DNA of 64,000 nt, taken from the NCBI GenBank assembly GCA_963675655.1, contig OY776489.1, forward strand, positions 1,674,001 to 1,738,000, given 5' to 3'. Shown here in pieces: positions 50,022 to 59,451 of this stretch. Within the stretch, counting starts at the first letter, position 1. Each line of letters starts with the position of its first letter. The stretch comes from CAXXOK01 sp963675655 (GTDB taxonomy: Bacteria; Bacillota; Clostridia; Christensenellales; Aristaeellaceae). Under the pieces are notes generated by a model. That model was not told the origin of the DNA. It did no database searches and was given only the letters and a program-made list of their open reading frames with translations. A program made the position numbers and the translations under genes.

Positions 50022-50814
50022 TCCGCTCATCCTTCCCAAATGGATTGCCGCCGGTGGATACGGTCATGCGCGCTGGCGCCTTGACCGTCAAAAATGGCGG
50101 CGCATTTTTGTATACTTTTTCGCCCTGTTTAGGAATAACTCCTGCAACAAATGTGGAAATATTGCGGAAAACTATTTAGAAGCAAAGGCGGAACGACGCG
50201 AAAAAGTTATCGAAAACGTTGTAATATAAGGGATATAAGCGTTTATAAATTGTGCTGTCGCACGCGGACAAATCAAGAAAGCGGTTCCTTAAAATGTGGA
50301 AAACTATCTTCGTGATAGCTGTGATTTCATAAATGGTTGTTGCTTTTTTAGAAAAAACATATGCGAGACGGCAAAAAGTGAGGACTGGAGCGGAAAGATG
50401 GAGAAAAATCCTCGATGGCAGGCATGTTTTGCCCGCAAAACAGGAGGCGTTGAGCACCTTACCGCGAAAAAGAAAGGGAAACCGGGACCGACTGGAAATG
50501 ACTGTGATTTTTACCGGTTGTGTGATATGATGAACTCCGGTACCGGTTTCGTGCCTCGGCGATTGGAGATGGCGCGAAACGGTAAGGAAACAGGTATACG
50601 CAACGGCATTGTAACGCCGCGCGGAAAAGTTAATTTACACTGTGTGCCTGGTAACGAAGCGGTACGATACCATGGCTAATGGCTGCCATTGCATATACCC
50701 GGCGCAGCGTGCTAAAACCTCCGGTATGTATGATAAGGCTGCGTTACGGCGTAAGGGAGGAACGGCTGCAGCACAGCCGCCATGCTGCTGTGCGCGGCAC
50801 AGAGGTGCTTACGA
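50022..50814. other. long intergenic region between divergent pfp and MFS genes
   Basis: About 790 bases. No frame has both a ribosome site and family resemblance; the longest (50296-50679, plus) does not look like a protein. It probably holds two divergent promoters, but none is clear enough to mark. Confidence 0.5.
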
Positions 50815-52074
50815 ATGATTTCTTTTTTTATGGCCCTATCTAAAAGTACACGCCGCATTCTCGGCGCGTGTTTTCTGGCGTTTTTCTTTAACGGCCTGAT
50901 GACGATGATGATGGGATCGCTCCTGCCGGATTTAAAAGCGACGTATCACCTTACGGATACGCAGGCCGGGCTGATGCTTTCCGGCCATTCCGCCGGCAAT
51001 TTGCTGGCCTGCTTTCTTAGCGGACTGTTGCCGCTGTGGCTGGGAAAGCGTAAATCCATCACCATGCTCGTTACGCTGGCGGCAACGGGCTTTGCCATGA
51101 TGCTGGTTTCCGGCAATCCCCTGTGGTTGCTGATCGGGTTTGCGTTTACCGGCGTTGGACGGGGCAGCATTAGCAATTTTAACAACACGACTGTGAATGT
51201 GACTACGGGCGGCAGCCCGGCGGCGCTGAACCTGCTGCATGGCGTTTTTGCCGTCGGCGCGATTTTGGCGCCGCTGGTGTTTTTGCTGGCGGGGCGGCTG
51301 GGGGGCTGGTACGCGGCGGCGGGGTTGATTGCCGTGCTGGGGGCGGTTGTGGCTTTTCACTTTTCCCGGCTGCAACTGCCGGATGATCAACCGGATCGCA
51401 GAGACGTGACCCAGCGGAGCATGGTTTTTTTGAAAAACCGCACGTTTATGATTCTGGCGGGGATGATGTTTTTCTATCTATGTGTGGAATATGCCATTAA
51501 CGGCTGGCTGGTGACTTACCTGCAAAACAAACCGTTACTGCTTGCGCAGTTTGCCGCGCAGAGCGGTGATGCGCAAACCGCGCTGACCACCTACTCCCAA
51601 GCGATGGCGACCCTGCTGTGGAGTGTGATACTAGCGGGGCGGCTGACCAACGCAGCACTGGTGCGCAAGTGGCCGCAAAAGCGGCTGATGATGCTTGACA
51701 GCATCGGTGTTGCGCTGTTTTTTGGGCTGTTTCTACTGGGCAACCGGATCGGGCTGGTCACGCTGGCGGTAGCGGGGTTGGGCTTTTGCATGGCTGGTAT
51801 TTGCCCTATGATTTTTGCTGATGCCAGCTATATTACCAACCGTTACCCCATGGGGCTGAGTACGCTGCTGGCCATCGGCTTCCTCGGCGGCATTTTAATG
51901 CCGGTGCTGGTGGGGGTGCTGGCGGATGCTTACGGCTTTTTTGGCGGGATGAGCGTCATTTTGATTGGCGTAGCAGCGCTGCTGGTGCTGTCGATACTCA
52001 ACAACCGGCTGAAACCTGTGCCGGTGGATGAAAGCCTGCCTGTGCAGGACGCGCCCGCGTGCTGCGGCGGCTGA
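50815..52074 (+). CDS. MFS transporter
   Basis: A 419-residue transporter with about 12 spans, beginning MISFFMALSKSTRRILGACF. It keeps the loop motif LSGLLPLWLGKRKSITML and is close to sugar (fucose/glucose) MFS permeases by overall pattern (TTGGSPAALNLLHGVFAVGA). The ATG at 50815 has GAGGTG seven bases upstream; the frame opens at 50782 but without a site. It ends in a cysteine-rich tail (DAPACCGG). The small cupin gene follows after 92 bases. Substrate unknown. Confidence 0.86.
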   Translation: MISFFMALSKSTRRILGACFLAFFFNGLMTMMMGSLLPDLKATYHLTDTQAGLMLSGHSAGNLLACFLSGLLPLWLGKRKSITMLVTLAATGFAMMLVSGNPLWLLIGFAFTGVGRGSISNFNNTTVNVTTGGSPAALNLLHGVFAVGAILAPLVFLLAGRLGGWYAAAGLIAVLGAVVAFHFSRLQLPDDQPDRRDVTQRSMVFLKNRTFMILAGMMFFYLCVEYAINGWLVTYLQNKPLLLAQFAAQSGDAQTALTTYSQAMATLLWSVILAGRLTNAALVRKWPQKRLMMLDSIGVALFFGLFLLGNRIGLVTLAVAGLGFCMAGICPMIFADASYITNRYPMGLSTLLAIGFLGGILMPVLVGVLADAYGFFGGMSVILIGVAALLVLSILNNRLKPVPVDESLPVQDAPACCGG

Positions 52075-52166
52075 TTGCTTCCGCGCGATGAATGCCTTGG
52101 TACAAGCTGAAAATATGCAGGAGTGAACCTGTGCAACCAAACAGAAAAATGAAAGAGGCGCAGCGT

Positions 52167-52496
52167 ATGGAATCAAGAGTGGTGCGGTACACGGATGTGA
52201 CCGTACAGGAGCTGGGCGGCGGCGTAACACGCAGGGTGCTTGCGTATCTGCCGCAGGAAATGATGGTGGAAGTGCGTTTTGCGCCCGGCGCAAAGGGCGA
52301 CGCGCATACCCACCCCCACACGCAGTGTACGTATGTGGTGGAGGGCGAGTTTGTGTTTACGGTGGAAGGGCGCGAGGTTACTGTGCGCCCCGGCGATACG
52401 CTGGCGTTTGCCCCGGACGAGGTGCATGGCTGCGTATGCCCCGGCGGTGGTGTGCTGATTGACGTTTTCGCCCCAATGCGGGAGGATTTTGTGTAA
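52167..52496 (+). CDS. small cupin-domain protein
   Basis: A 109-residue single-domain cupin. Metal-ligand motif 1 reads GDAHTHPHTQCTYVVEGEF and motif 2 PGDTLAFAPDEVHGC. The ATG at 52167 follows AGAGG by eight bases. Such proteins bind or isomerise small ligands, often sugar-related or aldehyde-related; no specific role can be assigned. Probably co-transcribed with the MFS gene before it. Confidence 0.85.
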   Translation: MESRVVRYTDVTVQELGGGVTRRVLAYLPQEMMVEVRFAPGAKGDAHTHPHTQCTYVVEGEFVFTVEGREVTVRPGDTLAFAPDEVHGCVCPGGGVLIDVFAPMREDFV

Positions 52497-52659
52497 AAGC
52501 AGCGGAAAAGGCGATAGCAGCAAGCAGTCCGGCAAGCAAGGCGGCACCGGCAGCAATGGTATACCGACGGCAGAAGTCATGTATTCGCAGGCGCACCGTG
52601 TAAACGGAGATGCATCCCGGACGGTGAAAGCGTCAGACGCTGAATATAACTGAATAATT

Positions 52660-52708
52660 GGCAAAAGATGCAGCCGCTTCCCACGCTATACTTTGCGGGA
52701 AACGGCTG
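52660..52708 (-). terminator. terminator of the GH3 gene
   Basis: Imperfect stem CAGCCGCTTCCCACGC (52671-52686) / GCGGGAAACGGCTG (52695-52708); the minus strand continues CATCTTTTGCC. Confidence 0.6.
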
Positions 52709-52732
52709 TGTCTTTAGCGACGGCTTTTTCTA

Positions 52733-54931
52733 TCAGCCGACGGTGAAAAACAGGCTTTCCAAATCCTCATCCTGTGAGGAGGGGCCGACCATCAGCGTAT
52801 ATTCGCCTTTTTCCAGCACGCGGCTGCCATCGTCCCGTACGGACAACAGCCCATCCTGCGGAATGGGCAGGCATACGTATTTCGTCTCCCCGGCGGCAAG
52901 CGCTACCCGTGCAAAGGTGAGCAGCTCTTTCACGGGCGTCATCCGCCCCACGGCAGGGCGGTGCGCATACACCTGAACAATCTCTATGCCATCCCGCGCG
53001 CCAGCATTGGTTACCGGTACAGTAAGGGTACGCCCCGCGTCCGTTTGGGAAAGGAAGGCGTCGCCGTAGCGGTAAGCGGTATAGCTAAGGCCGAAGCCGA
53101 ACGGGTACAGCGGCCGGGCGGGCATATCCTCATAGTCGCCGTTGTGCCAGCCGGGCAGCTGGTTGTGGTATACGGGCTGTTGCCCAACGTGGCCGGCAAA
53201 GGCGATGGGCAGCTTGCCGCAGGGGTTAATAGTGCCCAGCAGCAGTTCCGCCAGTGCCTGGCCGCAGGTTTTACCGCCGTTAAATACCTGCACCACGGCG
53301 GAAGCGTTCGCTTTTACCCACGGCACGGTTAACGGTTTGCCCGTTACCAGCACCACGACTAGCGGTTTACCCATGGCGTGCAGGGCGTTGAGCATGGCCT
53401 GCTGGTCGCCGGATAAATCCAGATTGGCGCGGTCGCGCCCCTCGCCGTTTTGCAGCAGGCAATCGCCTACGCAGGCGACAATGACGTCCGCGTCTTTGCA
53501 GGCAGCTGTAAGGGCGGGTACATCCAAATCGCCGCGCAACCGCTCTATCTCCGCTGCAATGCCGGGGTGATCGCCGTAGGGATGGGAAACGGTATCGCTT
53601 TGGCTTAGGAACCCGCAGCCTCGCGCTGTGGTAATGTGCAGGCCGCAGGTTTCGGTAAATGCCTGCAAACCCTGAAGCGGTGTAACTGTCTGGATCAGCG
53701 CCGGGGTGGCAAACGCGGGGCCAGGGTGGCTGAGATAGGTCCAGTCTCCCAGCATGGCATTGGCATCGTCCGCGGCCGGGCCAACTACGGCAATGCGCTT
53801 GGCAGCCAGCGGCAGCGTACCATCGTTTTGCAGCAGCACCAGCGCTTCCTGCTGGATGCGGCGATTGACGGCGGCGTCCGGCTGGTGCAGCGCGCTGGGA
53901 GAAAGGGTGACCGTTTTCTTGTGCGTAAACAGCCCCAATTTGGATTTGACGGTGAGAATACGGCGAACGGCGCCGTCCAGCACTGCTTCGTCCAGTTCGC
54001 CCAGTTCCATGGCGGCAATCAATCCATCACGTGCATCGGGCGTAGCCATAAACATATCGTTGCCTGCCGCAAGTGCCTGCACGGCGGCGGAACGCAGGGA
54101 CGGGCATACATGCTGGCGCTCAACCAGCGAGCGTACGTTATCCCAATCGGTCACGACAAAGCCGTCAAAACCCAGTTCTTTCTTTAGCACATCGGTTAGC
54201 AGCGTATGGTGAATTGTCAGGGGAACGCCATCCACGGAGGAATAGGCCGTCATGAATGTGGCGCAGCCTGCCTGTGCCGCTTTGGCAAACGGCGGCAAAA
54301 ACAGCTGCCTCACCAGCCGCAGGGAGATAGGCGCATCCACCGAGTCGCGGCCGCCGAGGCTTTCGCCGTAGGCCAGATAGTGCTTTGCGCAGGCCAGTAT
54401 GCTGTCCGGCGCGGTTAAATCATCACCCTGATAACCGCGGATCATGGCGGCGGCCAGCTCGCCGATCAGCGCGGGCGCTTCGCCGAAGGTTTCATCCACG
54501 CGGCCCCAGCGTAAATCGCGTGCGACGCACAAAAGCGGCGAAAAGGTCCAGTGCAGGCCATCGGCGGCGACCTCGCGGGCGGTGATGCGCCCGGCGGATT
54601 CCAACGCCTGCGGGTCCCACGTACAGGCCATGGCCAGCGGACAGGGGAAAAGAGTCGCGCCGTTCTTGAGCGCATGTCCGCGCACGGCATCGATGCCAAA
54701 CAGCAGCGGAATGCCCAGCCGGGATTCGTTTACGGCGATGCGCTGCAGTTTTTCCGCCTCGGGGCCGAGCGTATGTAAAAAACTGCCCGCGCCTGTACGC
54801 GCCCAGTTTTCCGTTTCGGTTTCGGGGAACATGTTAGCGGGTATCTGCATTACTTGTGCCGCTTTCTCCGCTAGGGTCATGCGGGAAAGCAGCGCCTCTA
54901 TCTGCTGCGGGGATAGCGTTGCTGTGGACAT
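52733..54931 (-). CDS. glycoside hydrolase family 3 beta-glucosidase
   Basis: A 732-residue cytoplasmic GH3 enzyme. The N-terminal barrel has IPLLFGIDAVRGH, ACAKHYLAYGESLGGRD and the nucleophile Asp262 in GFDGFVVTDWDNV. The second domain (QEALVLLQNDGTLPLAAKRI; VVVLVTGKPLTVPWV) and a fibronectin-like third domain (YPFGFGLSYTAYRY; QVYAHRPAV) are complete. No signal peptide, so it hydrolyses imported oligosaccharides. It stands alone. Substrate: beta-glucosides or beta-xylosides by family. Confidence 0.93.
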   Translation of the reverse strand: MSTATLSPQQIEALLSRMTLAEKAAQVMQIPANMFPETETENWARTGAGSFLHTLGPEAEKLQRIAVNESRLGIPLLFGIDAVRGHALKNGATLFPCPLAMACTWDPQALESAGRITAREVAADGLHWTFSPLLCVARDLRWGRVDETFGEAPALIGELAAAMIRGYQGDDLTAPDSILACAKHYLAYGESLGGRDSVDAPISLRLVRQLFLPPFAKAAQAGCATFMTAYSSVDGVPLTIHHTLLTDVLKKELGFDGFVVTDWDNVRSLVERQHVCPSLRSAAVQALAAGNDMFMATPDARDGLIAAMELGELDEAVLDGAVRRILTVKSKLGLFTHKKTVTLSPSALHQPDAAVNRRIQQEALVLLQNDGTLPLAAKRIAVVGPAADDANAMLGDWTYLSHPGPAFATPALIQTVTPLQGLQAFTETCGLHITTARGCGFLSQSDTVSHPYGDHPGIAAEIERLRGDLDVPALTAACKDADVIVACVGDCLLQNGEGRDRANLDLSGDQQAMLNALHAMGKPLVVVLVTGKPLTVPWVKANASAVVQVFNGGKTCGQALAELLLGTINPCGKLPIAFAGHVGQQPVYHNQLPGWHNGDYEDMPARPLYPFGFGLSYTAYRYGDAFLSQTDAGRTLTVPVTNAGARDGIEIVQVYAHRPAVGRMTPVKELLTFARVALAAGETKYVCLPIPQDGLLSVRDDGSRVLEKGEYTLMVGPSSQDEDLESLFFTVG

Positions 54932-55350
54932 GGCGTGGCCTCCTCCTGTGATAAGGTTTTATTTCTTGTTTCTGCATGTTTCTGCACCCGGCTCGGTTTA
55001 GCCTGCTTTCGCTTTTGCTGGGAAGGAATATTTTTCCTGTTCGTTATAGCCGGAGCGCGGCGCAAGCGGAAGGATAAAGAATCCTGCGGTTACATGATAT
55101 GGGGTAAAAGGGAGAACGGTTGCAATGAAGCCTTGAACACAATATGAAATGTAACATTGTAAAGTGCCGAACATTCAAATAGGGGACGAAGATAATCTAT
55201 ATAATATATATAGTCGTGAACTCGTTACCAAATAATGGATTGCGGCATTTTGGTTACATGGAAAATGAAATCATTTTAACAATGTGATGAAAAATAGTTC
55301 CATAAGTAACTGATGTGTGGTATGATATTTTTTAGAAAGGAGGAATGCTC
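54932..55350. other. intergenic region between divergent GH3 and NYN genes
   Basis: About 420 bases, AT-rich from 55100, with no gene. An extended -10 promoter (TGGTATGAT, 55318-55326) for the NYN gene is visible; the GH3 promoter is not clear. Confidence 0.55.
55298..55326 (+). promoter_or_regulatory. extended -10 promoter of the NYN-domain gene
   Basis: TATGAT at 55321-55326 with TGG just before it and a weak -35 (TTCCAT) 17 bases upstream. Confidence 0.55.
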
Positions 55351-55884
55351 ATGCCTCGTGTAGCAATCTTTGTGGATGGAGCCAATTTCTTTTATATGCA
55401 AAGAAACGATTTGAACTGGTTTGTGGATACGAAAAAACTTCTGCGCTATTGCGAAAGATTTGGAGAGATCACGGACGCATATTACTACATCGGGAAGGAT
55501 GCCCTGTCCGAAACCTCGCAGCAAGGATTTTTAAATGCGCTGACCTACATGGGTTACTCGCTGGTCACCAAGCCGATTAAAACCATACATGACCAGATTA
55601 CGGGAGAAACCCGGCAAAAGGCCAACTTGGATATTGAAATCGTACTGGATATGTTTAATACCATTGATAATTATGATATTGCCGTATTGGTAAGCGGAGA
55701 CGGTGATTTTGACCGTGCGCTGCGGCTGCTGCGTGCCCGCGGAAAACGCTTTAAAGTCATCGCGTCGCCGCGCTTTGTGGCCTCAGAACTGCGGGATGTG
55801 GCCGGTATGCACCTGATCGATATGGAAAGCATCCGTTCGGAAATTGAAAAATTGCCGATCGAACGCGCCGTAAGCGAAGGGTGA
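55351..55884 (+). CDS. NYN domain protein (LabA/PIN-like nuclease)
   Basis: A 177-residue protein of the NYN/LabA family: PRVAIFVDGANFFYMQ with the first catalytic Asp, NLDIEIVLDMF with central acids and AVLVSGDGDFDRALRLL with the last pair. The fold is that of PIN nucleases acting on RNA. AAGGAGG lies seven bases before the ATG at 55351. Single gene with its own promoter and terminator. The physiological RNA target is unknown. Confidence 0.9.
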   Translation: MPRVAIFVDGANFFYMQRNDLNWFVDTKKLLRYCERFGEITDAYYYIGKDALSETSQQGFLNALTYMGYSLVTKPIKTIHDQITGETRQKANLDIEIVLDMFNTIDNYDIAVLVSGDGDFDRALRLLRARGKRFKVIASPRFVASELRDVAGMHLIDMESIRSEIEKLPIERAVSEG

Positions 55885-55985
55885 GAAAACACCGCTAAAC
55901 CTAAAAACAGCATTATAATATGTAATAATGAAAACAAGGAAATATGCAAGGTCTGCGCAAGCACATTTGTTGTGAAACTTAAATC

Positions 55986-56030
55986 CACCGCGCCTGTAAG
56001 GGCGATAGCGTTCCGGTGCGGTGCTTTTTC
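55986..56030 (+). terminator. intrinsic terminator of the NYN-domain gene
   Basis: CACCGC-G-CC (55986-55994) pairs with GG-T-GCGGTG (56015-56023), followed by CTTTTTC. Confidence 0.7.
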
Positions 56031-56104
56031 TTCCTCAACGCCGGGCTTTTTCTTTCCGGCAGCCATGATAGTTCACCGAGAATAACGAAAAACAGATGCA
56101 TAAG

Positions 56105-56139
56105 AAACACGCCTGCTACTAAGTAGCAGGCGTGTTTTC
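56105..56139. terminator. strong hairpin, probable bidirectional terminator
   Basis: A 15-bp perfect stem AAACACGCCTGCTAC (56105-56119) / GTAGCAGGCGTGTTT (56123-56137), loop TAA, followed by T on both strands. Confidence 0.7.
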
Positions 56140-56163
56140 ATGCAAGCTTTAGCGTAATAAATC

Positions 56164-56382
56164 CACCAGCTGAGCTGGTGAGAATGAATTGCTTTAGCTT
56201 TCAGACGTAGGGCGAAGCAAATGACAAGTTGTTTGCCGTCCAAAACATAAACGCATGGATGATGGCTTGTTTACGAGCAGTAGTGCAATCATTGCAATTG
56301 ATAGATCGTTCAGTGCGTCTTGAGACGCAGCCAGTAAATTCGCCTTGAAGGCGCGGTGCATACCACCGGCTTAGCCGGTGGT
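56164..56382. repeat. hairpin-rich non-coding patch, possible IS200/IS605-type remnant
   Basis: Five perfect short palindromes in 220 bases: CACCAGC-TGA-GCTGGTG (56164-56180), TGCAAT-C-ATTGCA (56284-56296), TGCGTCT-TG-AGACGCA (56314-56329), CGCCTT-G-AAGGCG (56341-56353) and ACCACCGGC-TTA-GCCGGTGGT (56362-56382). Subterminal hairpins of this kind mark IS200/IS605 family ends and their guide RNAs; no transposase or TnpB is present, so at most a non-autonomous or decayed copy. Confidence 0.4.
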
Positions 56383-56394
56383 GTTGATTGGGAA

Positions 56395-57900
56395 TCAGCT
56401 TTCCTTGGCTGGCTCCACCCAGCCGCGGGAGCGCTCTACGGCGCGGTGCCAGCCATATAACGCTAAGTTGCGGTCGTACTCGCTCATGTGCGGGGTAAAG
56501 GTAAGGTCCGGCTGTACCATGCCGATGGCTTCTTCCTTATTGGCATATACCCCCGCGCCGATGCCCGCCAGCAGCGCCGCGCCAAGCGCGGTGGTCTCCA
56601 GTATCACAGGGCGCACCAGCGGAATGCTCAGAATATCGCTTTGAAACTGCATTAAAAACCCGTTGGCGCTCGCGCCGCCGTCCACCTTCATCTGCTGCGG
56701 GCGGCTGCCCAAATCCGCGGCCATGGCAAAGAACAGGTCGGCGCTCTGGTAGGCGATAGCCTCCAGCGCGGCGCGCACAATATGCGCCCGGCCTGTGCCC
56801 CTGGTCATACCGACGATGGTGCCACGACTGTACATATCCCAGTAGGGGGCGCCAAGGCCGGTAAAGGCAGGTACCAAAAACACACCTGCCGTATCGTCTA
56901 TGCTTTGGGCAATCTGCTCGGTTTCGGCGCTGGTTTCTATCAGCTTCAGCTCGTCGCGCAGCCACTGCACGGTCGCCCCGCCCATAAACACGCTGCCCTC
57001 CAGCGCGTAGGTCGGCTGGCCGTTCAGCCGCCAGGCCAGCGTGGTTAGCAGACCGTTGTGGCTTACCACCGGTGTATCGCCTGTGTTCATCAGCATAAAG
57101 CAGCCGGTACCGTAGGTGTTTTTTACCGCGCCGGGCGTAAAGCACGCCTGCCCGAACAGCGCCGCGTGTTGGTCGCCCGCCAGCGCCGCCACCGGAATGG
57201 GACGGCCCAGTATTTCGCTGCGCAGGTTGCCGATAATATGCGCGCTGTCCGTTACTTCAGGCAAAAGTGCGCGGGGAATGTTCAGCATGGACAGTAGCTC
57301 GTCATCCCACTGCTGGGTATGAATGTTAAATAGCATGGTGCGGCACGCGTTGGTTGCATCGGTTACATGCGGGCGGCCTTCTACCAGATTCCACGCAAGG
57401 TAACTATCCACAGTGCCAAAGCACAGCTCGCCGCGTTCTGCACGCTCGTGCAGGTTCAAGTGATCCAATAGCCACGCCAGCTTGGTACCGCTGAAATAAG
57501 CATCCGGCGCTAGTCCGGTTTTCTGGCGGATACTATCGCTTTTGCCTTCCCGCACAAGGCGCTCCACATACGGTGCGCTGCGGCGGCATTGCCATACGAT
57601 GGCGTTATGCAGGCACGCGCCGGTAGCGCGATCCCACAGCAGGGTGGTTTCCCGCTGGTTGGTAATGCCTATGGCGGCAATATCGCCCACGTCTGCGCCG
57701 CTTAGCTTCACGGCGGTACGCAGCGCGGTAATCTGGCTGTTTAAAATATCCTCGGGGTCGTGTTCCACCCAACCGGGTTTGGGGTAATGCTGTGTAAACT
57801 CAATGGCATGCGTCGCCAGTACCTGCCCCTGTGTGGTAAACACAATGGCGCGGCTGGATGTAGTGCCCTGATCCAGAGCAACGAGTAGGGTGTCCGGCAT
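56395..57900 (-). CDS. glpK: glycerol kinase
   Basis: A 501-residue FGGY kinase phosphorylating glycerol to glycerol 3-phosphate. The first phosphate loop LVALDQGTTSSRAIVF, ITNQRETTLLWDRATG, GALAGDQHAALFGQ-like VAALAGDQHAALFGQACFTP and YALEGSVFMGGATVQWLRDE are all present and length is standard. AAAGGAGG precedes the ATG. No glpF or glpD neighbour is seen; it lies downstream of hemZ with a 60-base gap from its own start, in the same direction. Confidence 0.97.
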   Translation of the reverse strand: MPDTLLVALDQGTTSSRAIVFTTQGQVLATHAIEFTQHYPKPGWVEHDPEDILNSQITALRTAVKLSGADVGDIAAIGITNQRETTLLWDRATGACLHNAIVWQCRRSAPYVERLVREGKSDSIRQKTGLAPDAYFSGTKLAWLLDHLNLHERAERGELCFGTVDSYLAWNLVEGRPHVTDATNACRTMLFNIHTQQWDDELLSMLNIPRALLPEVTDSAHIIGNLRSEILGRPIPVAALAGDQHAALFGQACFTPGAVKNTYGTGCFMLMNTGDTPVVSHNGLLTTLAWRLNGQPTYALEGSVFMGGATVQWLRDELKLIETSAETEQIAQSIDDTAGVFLVPAFTGLGAPYWDMYSRGTIVGMTRGTGRAHIVRAALEAIAYQSADLFFAMAADLGSRPQQMKVDGGASANGFLMQFQSDILSIPLVRPVILETTALGAALLAGIGAGVYANKEEAIGMVQPDLTFTPHMSEYDRNLALYGWHRAVERSRGWVEPAKES

Positions 57901-57960
57901 GTGTAAAGCCTCCTTTGCCTTATGGAAATGCTATTTAATGCGCTGTGCGCGTTTTTAAAT

Positions 57961-59448
57961 TCAGGCAAAAAGCGCCGTTTTGCGGGCGATCATTTCGTCC
58001 ACACGGCTGATATACTGCTCCACATTGCTTACGTTTGGCGCGCGCTCGATGCGCAGCCCCCGATCGGTAAACACCCGCTTGCTAATGGCGCCGGCGCCGC
58101 AGGCAAGGATGGTCAGGTTCTCTTCCATAATATCTACATTATACAGGCAGGCTTTGCTATTGGCGGCATAACCTACGTTTTGCTGCTGTCCGGCCATGTA
58201 TTTCTGGCGGTACAGGTAATACGGCGCAAGGTGCAGCGCGCCTGCGGTTTCGGCGCCAAGGCGCACCATTTCGGTGACAACATCGCTGCCTGCCAAATCC
58301 GTACCCCACAGGCGGCTGGAACGCTTGAGTGCCAAAGTATGCACGGTCAGGCTGTCTGGCGCGAGGGCGCGCACAGCGGCCATGGTGCGGGCAAAATCGG
58401 CTGTGGTTTCGCCTGGCAGCCCGGCGATTACATCCATATTAATATCGGTAAAGCCCATGCTGCGCGCCAACTGGAACGCTTCCGCCGTTTGCGCGGCGGT
58501 ATGGTCGCGCCCGATTAGCCGCAGGGTAGCATCGTTCATGGTTTGCGGGTTGATGCTGATGCGCTGTACGCTGGAGGCCAGCATGGCGGTCAGTTTGCCC
58601 GGCGTAATGGTATCCGGGCGGCCCGCCTCTACGGTAAACTCCATCGGGGACGGAAAAACCGCGCAGGCGCGCGAAAGCAGCATGGCGAAATCCGGCTCGC
58701 TCAGCGCGGTAGGCGTGCCGCCGCCGATGTACAGGGCGCGCAGCGTAAGCCCCTGTGCTTCCATCAGGCGCGCGGTTGCCTCCATTTCGGTAAACAAAGC
58801 CTGTAAATAAGGCGCTACCTGCTTGCCGCACCCTAGCGCCTCGCCCGGAAACGAGCAATACGCACAGCGTGTGCGGCAAAAGGGAATGGAAAGGTATACG
58901 TCCACATCCGTTTCGGCGGGTGCGGGCAATGCCTGTTGTACGGCTACAATACGTGAAAGCAGCGCGGCTTTATCGGCGGATACGTCAAACTCCTCCGCGA
59001 CGGCGTTGGCAGCCTCGCGCAGAGAAAGACCCTCTTCCAGCTTTGCATATAAAAGACGTGTGGGGCGAATGCCGGTAAGCGAACCCCAGGGCGGCTGCGA
59101 ACCGGAAAGACGCTTGCACAGATCGTACAGGGTCAGCTTGCACAGCCGCTTTTTTTGCCGTTTTTCTACTAAAGCGTCAGCCGTTTCGGCAGGCGCGGTG
59201 CGCATAAGGGTTTCGCCGCGAAAGATAAAGCGGCAACGCCAAAGGCCGTCTACCGTTTCAAACTCGTGGCGCAGCACTTCCATATCCGCGGTGACGGGGC
59301 TGGCGGTGAACTGCGCTTTTTTCACATCCTCCGTGCTTTGCGCAGCGGTCGGCTCTACGGCGAAGTTTTCCACAAGCCAAAAGAGCTTTACAATATCGTA
59401 CAGCTCGTTAGCAAAACGGGGCAGCGGCGTTTGAAGGCAAAGTTTCAT
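57961..59448 (-). CDS. hemZ: oxygen-independent coproporphyrinogen dehydrogenase family protein HemZ
   Basis: A 495-residue radical SAM protein. The cluster motif is SIPFCRTRCAYCSFPG (C-x3-C-x2-C, about residue 195), followed by ALYIGGGTPTAL and EFTVEAGRPDTITPGKL; the N-terminal 170 residues are the HemZ-specific part. HemZ in Bacillus is linked with anaerobic haem synthesis, though related proteins may have other radical chemistry. It follows the MBL hydrolase by three bases in the recJ-relA-dtd-MBL-hemZ run. Confidence 0.9.
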   Translation of the reverse strand: MKLCLQTPLPRFANELYDIVKLFWLVENFAVEPTAAQSTEDVKKAQFTASPVTADMEVLRHEFETVDGLWRCRFIFRGETLMRTAPAETADALVEKRQKKRLCKLTLYDLCKRLSGSQPPWGSLTGIRPTRLLYAKLEEGLSLREAANAVAEEFDVSADKAALLSRIVAVQQALPAPAETDVDVYLSIPFCRTRCAYCSFPGEALGCGKQVAPYLQALFTEMEATARLMEAQGLTLRALYIGGGTPTALSEPDFAMLLSRACAVFPSPMEFTVEAGRPDTITPGKLTAMLASSVQRISINPQTMNDATLRLIGRDHTAAQTAEAFQLARSMGFTDINMDVIAGLPGETTADFARTMAAVRALAPDSLTVHTLALKRSSRLWGTDLAGSDVVTEMVRLGAETAGALHLAPYYLYRQKYMAGQQQNVGYAANSKACLYNVDIMEENLTILACGAGAISKRVFTDRGLRIERAPNVSNVEQYISRVDEMIARKTALFA

Positions 59449-59451
59449 TGA

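Larger units (their letters stand above)
55885..56394. other. intergenic region with several hairpins
   Basis: No gene is supported. It holds the NYN terminator, a second strong hairpin (56105-56137) and a cluster of short palindromes (56164-56382) reported separately. Confidence 0.6.

Noticed and set aside
50296..50679. 127-codon plus-strand frame in the long intergenic gap
   Set aside because: No ribosome site, mixed low-complexity composition, no hydrophobic core or family motif.
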